From the NCBI GenBank assembly GCA_024235135.1, contig JACKMZ010000002.1, forward strand, positions 501,901-565,900: a DNA stretch of 64,000 nt, given 5' to 3'. The notes below the pieces were generated by a model. The model saw nothing but the letters and a program-made list of their open reading frames with translations. It was not told the origin of the DNA and searched no databases. This document shows, in pieces, positions 61,474-64,000 of this stretch (the first letter of the stretch is position 1; every line of letters starts with the position of its first letter). The position numbers and the translations under genes are program-made. Origin of the DNA: Gammaproteobacteria bacterium (GTDB lineage Bacteria; Pseudomonadota; Gammaproteobacteria; Competibacterales; Competibacteraceae).

Positions 61474-64000
61474 ATGAAATATTTTCAACCCAGCCTCGTA
61501 TCCGATCCCTTGTTTGCGGCTATCAACGGCGCTTATCGCGTCGACGAGAGTCAACACGTCGCCTTGCTGCTCAAGGAAACCCTGCTGCCGCCGGCGGTCA
61601 AGCAAAGCATCGATCGCCGTGCGTGGACCTTGGTGGAGGAAGTTCGCCGTCAGGGTTTGCCGCGCGGCATCGACGGCTTGATGCACGAATACGATCTGTC
61701 CAATCAAGAAGGCGTCGTGTTGATGTGCCTGGCCGAGGCCCTGTTGCGCATCCCGGACGCCGAGACGGCCGACAAGCTGATCCGCGACAAAATCAGCTTG
61801 GGTGACTGGGAAAAGCATATGGGGCGCAGCGAATCCACTTTCGTCAACGCCTCCAGTTGGGGCCTGATGCTGACCGGGAGAATGGTCAAGCTCAAGGATA
61901 GCGAAGGCACTTTCAAGCGGATGTTGCAACACAGTGGGGAACCGCTGATCCGCAAGGCCATCACCCAGGCCATGGGTATTCTAGGTCGCCAGTTTGTCAT
62001 GGCGCGCACGGTGAAGACCGCTCTGCAGCGCAGCCGTAACGACGAAAAAAAGGGCTATCGGCATTCCTTCGACATGTTAGGCGAGGCGGCGCGCACCGCG
62101 GTCGCGGCCGAGCATTATTATCGATCCTATCAGGAGGCCATCGCGGCGATCGGGGAGACGGCCGGCGGGCGCGGACCGGTTATGGGTCCGGGCATCTCCG
62201 TCAAACTGTCCGCTTTGCATCCCCGCTATGAACTGGCCCAAGGCGGGCGCGTGATCAACGAGTTACTGCCTCGTTTGCGTGCCTTGGCGCTGCTGGCCAA
62301 GGAGCACAATATCGCTTTCAACATCGATTCCGAGGAAGCGAATCGGCTCGATCTGTCTCTGGAGCTGCTCAAGCGGTTGTTCACCGATCCCGCGCTCAAG
62401 TGGTGGGATGGCTTGGGCTTGGCCCTGCCCACTTATCAGAAGCGGGCGTTTTTCGTCGTCGATTGGCTGGCCGAACTGGCGCGCAGCCAGAAGCGGCGGT
62501 TGATGATCCGTCTGGTCAAGGGGGCGTATTGGGATGCGGAGATAAAACGCGCCCAGGAACTGGGCTTGGACGGCTATCCGGTGTTTACCCGCAAAGCATC
62601 CACGGACGTTTCCTATCTGGCCTGCGCACGCAAGGTCTTGGCGGCGGGGGACGCGTTCTTTCCCCAGTTCGCCACCCACAATGCCCATACCGTCGCGGCG
62701 GTGATGGAGTTGGCCGGCCAACGGCGGGACTTCGAATTCCAGCGCCTGCACGGTATGGGCGAAGCCTTGTACGATCAGATCGTCGGCCGGCAAGGCTTCA
62801 ATATTCCCTGCCGAATCTACGCTCCCATCGGCAACCACGAGGATTTGCTCGCCTATCTGGTGCGGCGATTGTTGGAGAACGGGTCCAACACGTCGTTCGT
62901 CAACCGCATCGTGGACCGCGATGCGCCGATCGAGGAGATCGTCGCCGATCCGATCCTCAAGGTATCCAAGCTGACCCACATTCCTCATCCTCGCATTCCC
63001 GCGCCGCGTGACCTCTACGGTACGGGGCGGCTCAATTCGCGGGGTATCGACGTCAGTGATCTCGATTGTTTGCGGGAACTGGCCAATGGCATCAACGATG
63101 CCAGCCATCAGTATTGGCGGGCCGGGCCGATCATCAGCGGAACATTGCGCAGTGGCGAGGGCCGGGCGATCCTATCCCCGGCCGATAAGCGGCGCCAGGT
63201 GGGCGCCGGGGTGGACGCGACGGAGGAAGAGGTCGATAGAGCGTTGACGCTGGCCAGTTGCGCCTATCCGGCTTGGGCGGACACGCCGGCGGAAACGCGC
63301 GCCGCCTGTCTGGAGCGGACGGCGGATCTGCTGGAAGCGGAAACGCCCGCGTTGCTGGCCCTGTGCACGCTTGAAGCGGGCAAGACGCTCAACGATGGCA
63401 TCGCGGAGGTGCGGGAGGCAGTCGATTTCTGCCGCTACTATGCCGCCCGTGCCCGCGCCGATTTCGGCGAACCCCAAATCTTGCCCGGTCCCACTGGAGA
63501 GCGCGATCAACTGCGTTGGCATGGTCGGGGGGTATTCGCTTGCATCAGTCCGTGGAATTTCCCTCTGGCCATTTTCATGGGTCAAGTGACGGCGGCTTTG
63601 GTGGCCGGCAACTCGGTGCTGGCCAAGCCGGCCGAACAAACGCCGCTGATCGCCGCCTACGCGGTGCAACTGCTGCATCGGGCGGGCGTGCCTGGGAACG
63701 TGTTGCACCTGTTGCCCGGCGATGGCGCCGTCGGCGCGCGCCTGGTCGACGATGAGCGCATCGGTGGGGTGGCGTTTACCGGCTCTACGGAAACCGCCCG
63801 GTCCATCAATCGTACCCTGGCGGCCCGGCAGGGTTCCATCGTGCCGTTGATCGCCGAGACCGGCGGGCAGAACGTCATGTTGGTGGATTCCTCGGCATTG
63901 CCCGAACAAGTCGTGGTCGATGTGCTGGCGTCCGGTTTCCAGAGCGCCGGGCAACGCTGCTCCGCGTTGCGGGTGTTGTATGTCCAGGACGATATAGCCG
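61474..64000 (+). CDS. putA: Bifunctional proline dehydrogenase / glutamate-semialdehyde dehydrogenase PutA (3' end outside window)
   Basis: The first 842 residues of PutA, which oxidises proline to glutamate. ATG 61474 follows GGAGG. There is no N-terminal ribbon-helix-helix DNA-binding domain as in E. coli PutA, so this form does not repress its own promoter. The proline dehydrogenase domain covers about residues 60-480 (GPGISVKLSALHPRYE, AFNIDSEEANRLDLS, RLVKGAYWD, IYAPIGNHEDLLAYLVRRLLENG). The ALDH domain starts near residue 510, with ISPWNFPLAIF, GNSVLAKPAEQTP, ETGGQN and the catalytic Cys in SAGQRCSALR. The C-terminal part lies beyond the window. Confidence 0.97.
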   Translation, partial: MKYFQPSLVSDPLFAAINGAYRVDESQHVALLLKETLLPPAVKQSIDRRAWTLVEEVRRQGLPRGIDGLMHEYDLSNQEGVVLMCLAEALLRIPDAETADKLIRDKISLGDWEKHMGRSESTFVNASSWGLMLTGRMVKLKDSEGTFKRMLQHSGEPLIRKAITQAMGILGRQFVMARTVKTALQRSRNDEKKGYRHSFDMLGEAARTAVAAEHYYRSYQEAIAAIGETAGGRGPVMGPGISVKLSALHPRYELAQGGRVINELLPRLRALALLAKEHNIAFNIDSEEANRLDLSLELLKRLFTDPALKWWDGLGLALPTYQKRAFFVVDWLAELARSQKRRLMIRLVKGAYWDAEIKRAQELGLDGYPVFTRKASTDVSYLACARKVLAAGDAFFPQFATHNAHTVAAVMELAGQRRDFEFQRLHGMGEALYDQIVGRQGFNIPCRIYAPIGNHEDLLAYLVRRLLENGSNTSFVNRIVDRDAPIEEIVADPILKVSKLTHIPHPRIPAPRDLYGTGRLNSRGIDVSDLDCLRELANGINDASHQYWRAGPIISGTLRSGEGRAILSPADKRRQVGAGVDATEEEVDRALTLASCAYPAWADTPAETRAACLERTADLLEAETPALLALCTLEAGKTLNDGIAEVREAVDFCRYYAARARADFGEPQILPGPTGERDQLRWHGRGVFACISPWNFPLAIFMGQVTAALVAGNSVLAKPAEQTPLIAAYAVQLLHRAGVPGNVLHLLPGDGAVGARLVDDERIGGVAFTGSTETARSINRTLAARQGSIVPLIAETGGQNVMLVDSSALPEQVVVDVLASGFQSAGQRCSALRVLYVQDDIA

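Overview
The window is about 60% G+C chromosomal DNA from a gammaproteobacterium. Three gene orders point there: gcvR / dapA-bamC-mutL-miaA-hfq-hflX-hflK-hflC-DUF2065-hisZ-purA, ubiK next to comM, and yciK. A class I PHA synthase, a HisZ-type histidine system, doubled PII/ammonium transporters and eukaryote-like signalling proteins (Ser/Thr kinase, cyclase-FHA) suggest a PHA-storing environmental lineage in the Competibacteraceae / Chromatiales neighbourhood. That placement is inference. There are no rRNA or tRNA genes, no CRISPR arrays and no transposases.

Layout. 1-4.6 kb (minus): an Mla-like lipid-transport operon (MlaE permease, a degenerate ABC ATPase, an MCE/MlaD protein, a TPR lipoprotein), then a DegP-type protease cut by the window edge. 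4.8-13.3 kb: cyclase-FHA protein, SMP-30-like protein, MFS-monooxygenase fusion, WrbA, a pirin/LysR divergent pair, ComM and UbiK. 13.4-17.2 kb: two PII-ammonium transporter pairs behind a clear sigma-54/NtrC control region, closed by a perfect palindromic terminator. 17.2-20 kb: divergent polyamine genes speE and speA. 20-34 kb: K+/H+ antiporter, a divergent squalene/phytoene-synthase-like protein behind three phased repeats, YciK, a UDP-sugar dehydrogenase/epimerase pair, MetG, a Ser/Thr kinase, a PerM-type transporter and PIN-PhoH. 34-47 kb: the conserved housekeeping block from gcvR to purA. 47-49 kb: PHA synthase.

49-61.3 kb is the least ordinary part. It holds a predicted outer-membrane barrel with a secreted partner, several small secreted proteins of unknown function, an ECF sigma factor / zinc-finger anti-sigma / subtilisin-like lipoprotein operon, and a 7TM sensor kinase with a NarL-type response regulator. 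Four of its exported-protein transcription units carry the same 18-bp dyad (ATCCC-N8-GGGAT) upstream, in the same orientation and with a similar core. The dyad lies exactly 112 bp before the start codon in two of them. I read this as one envelope-directed regulon. The window ends inside putA (proline catabolism).
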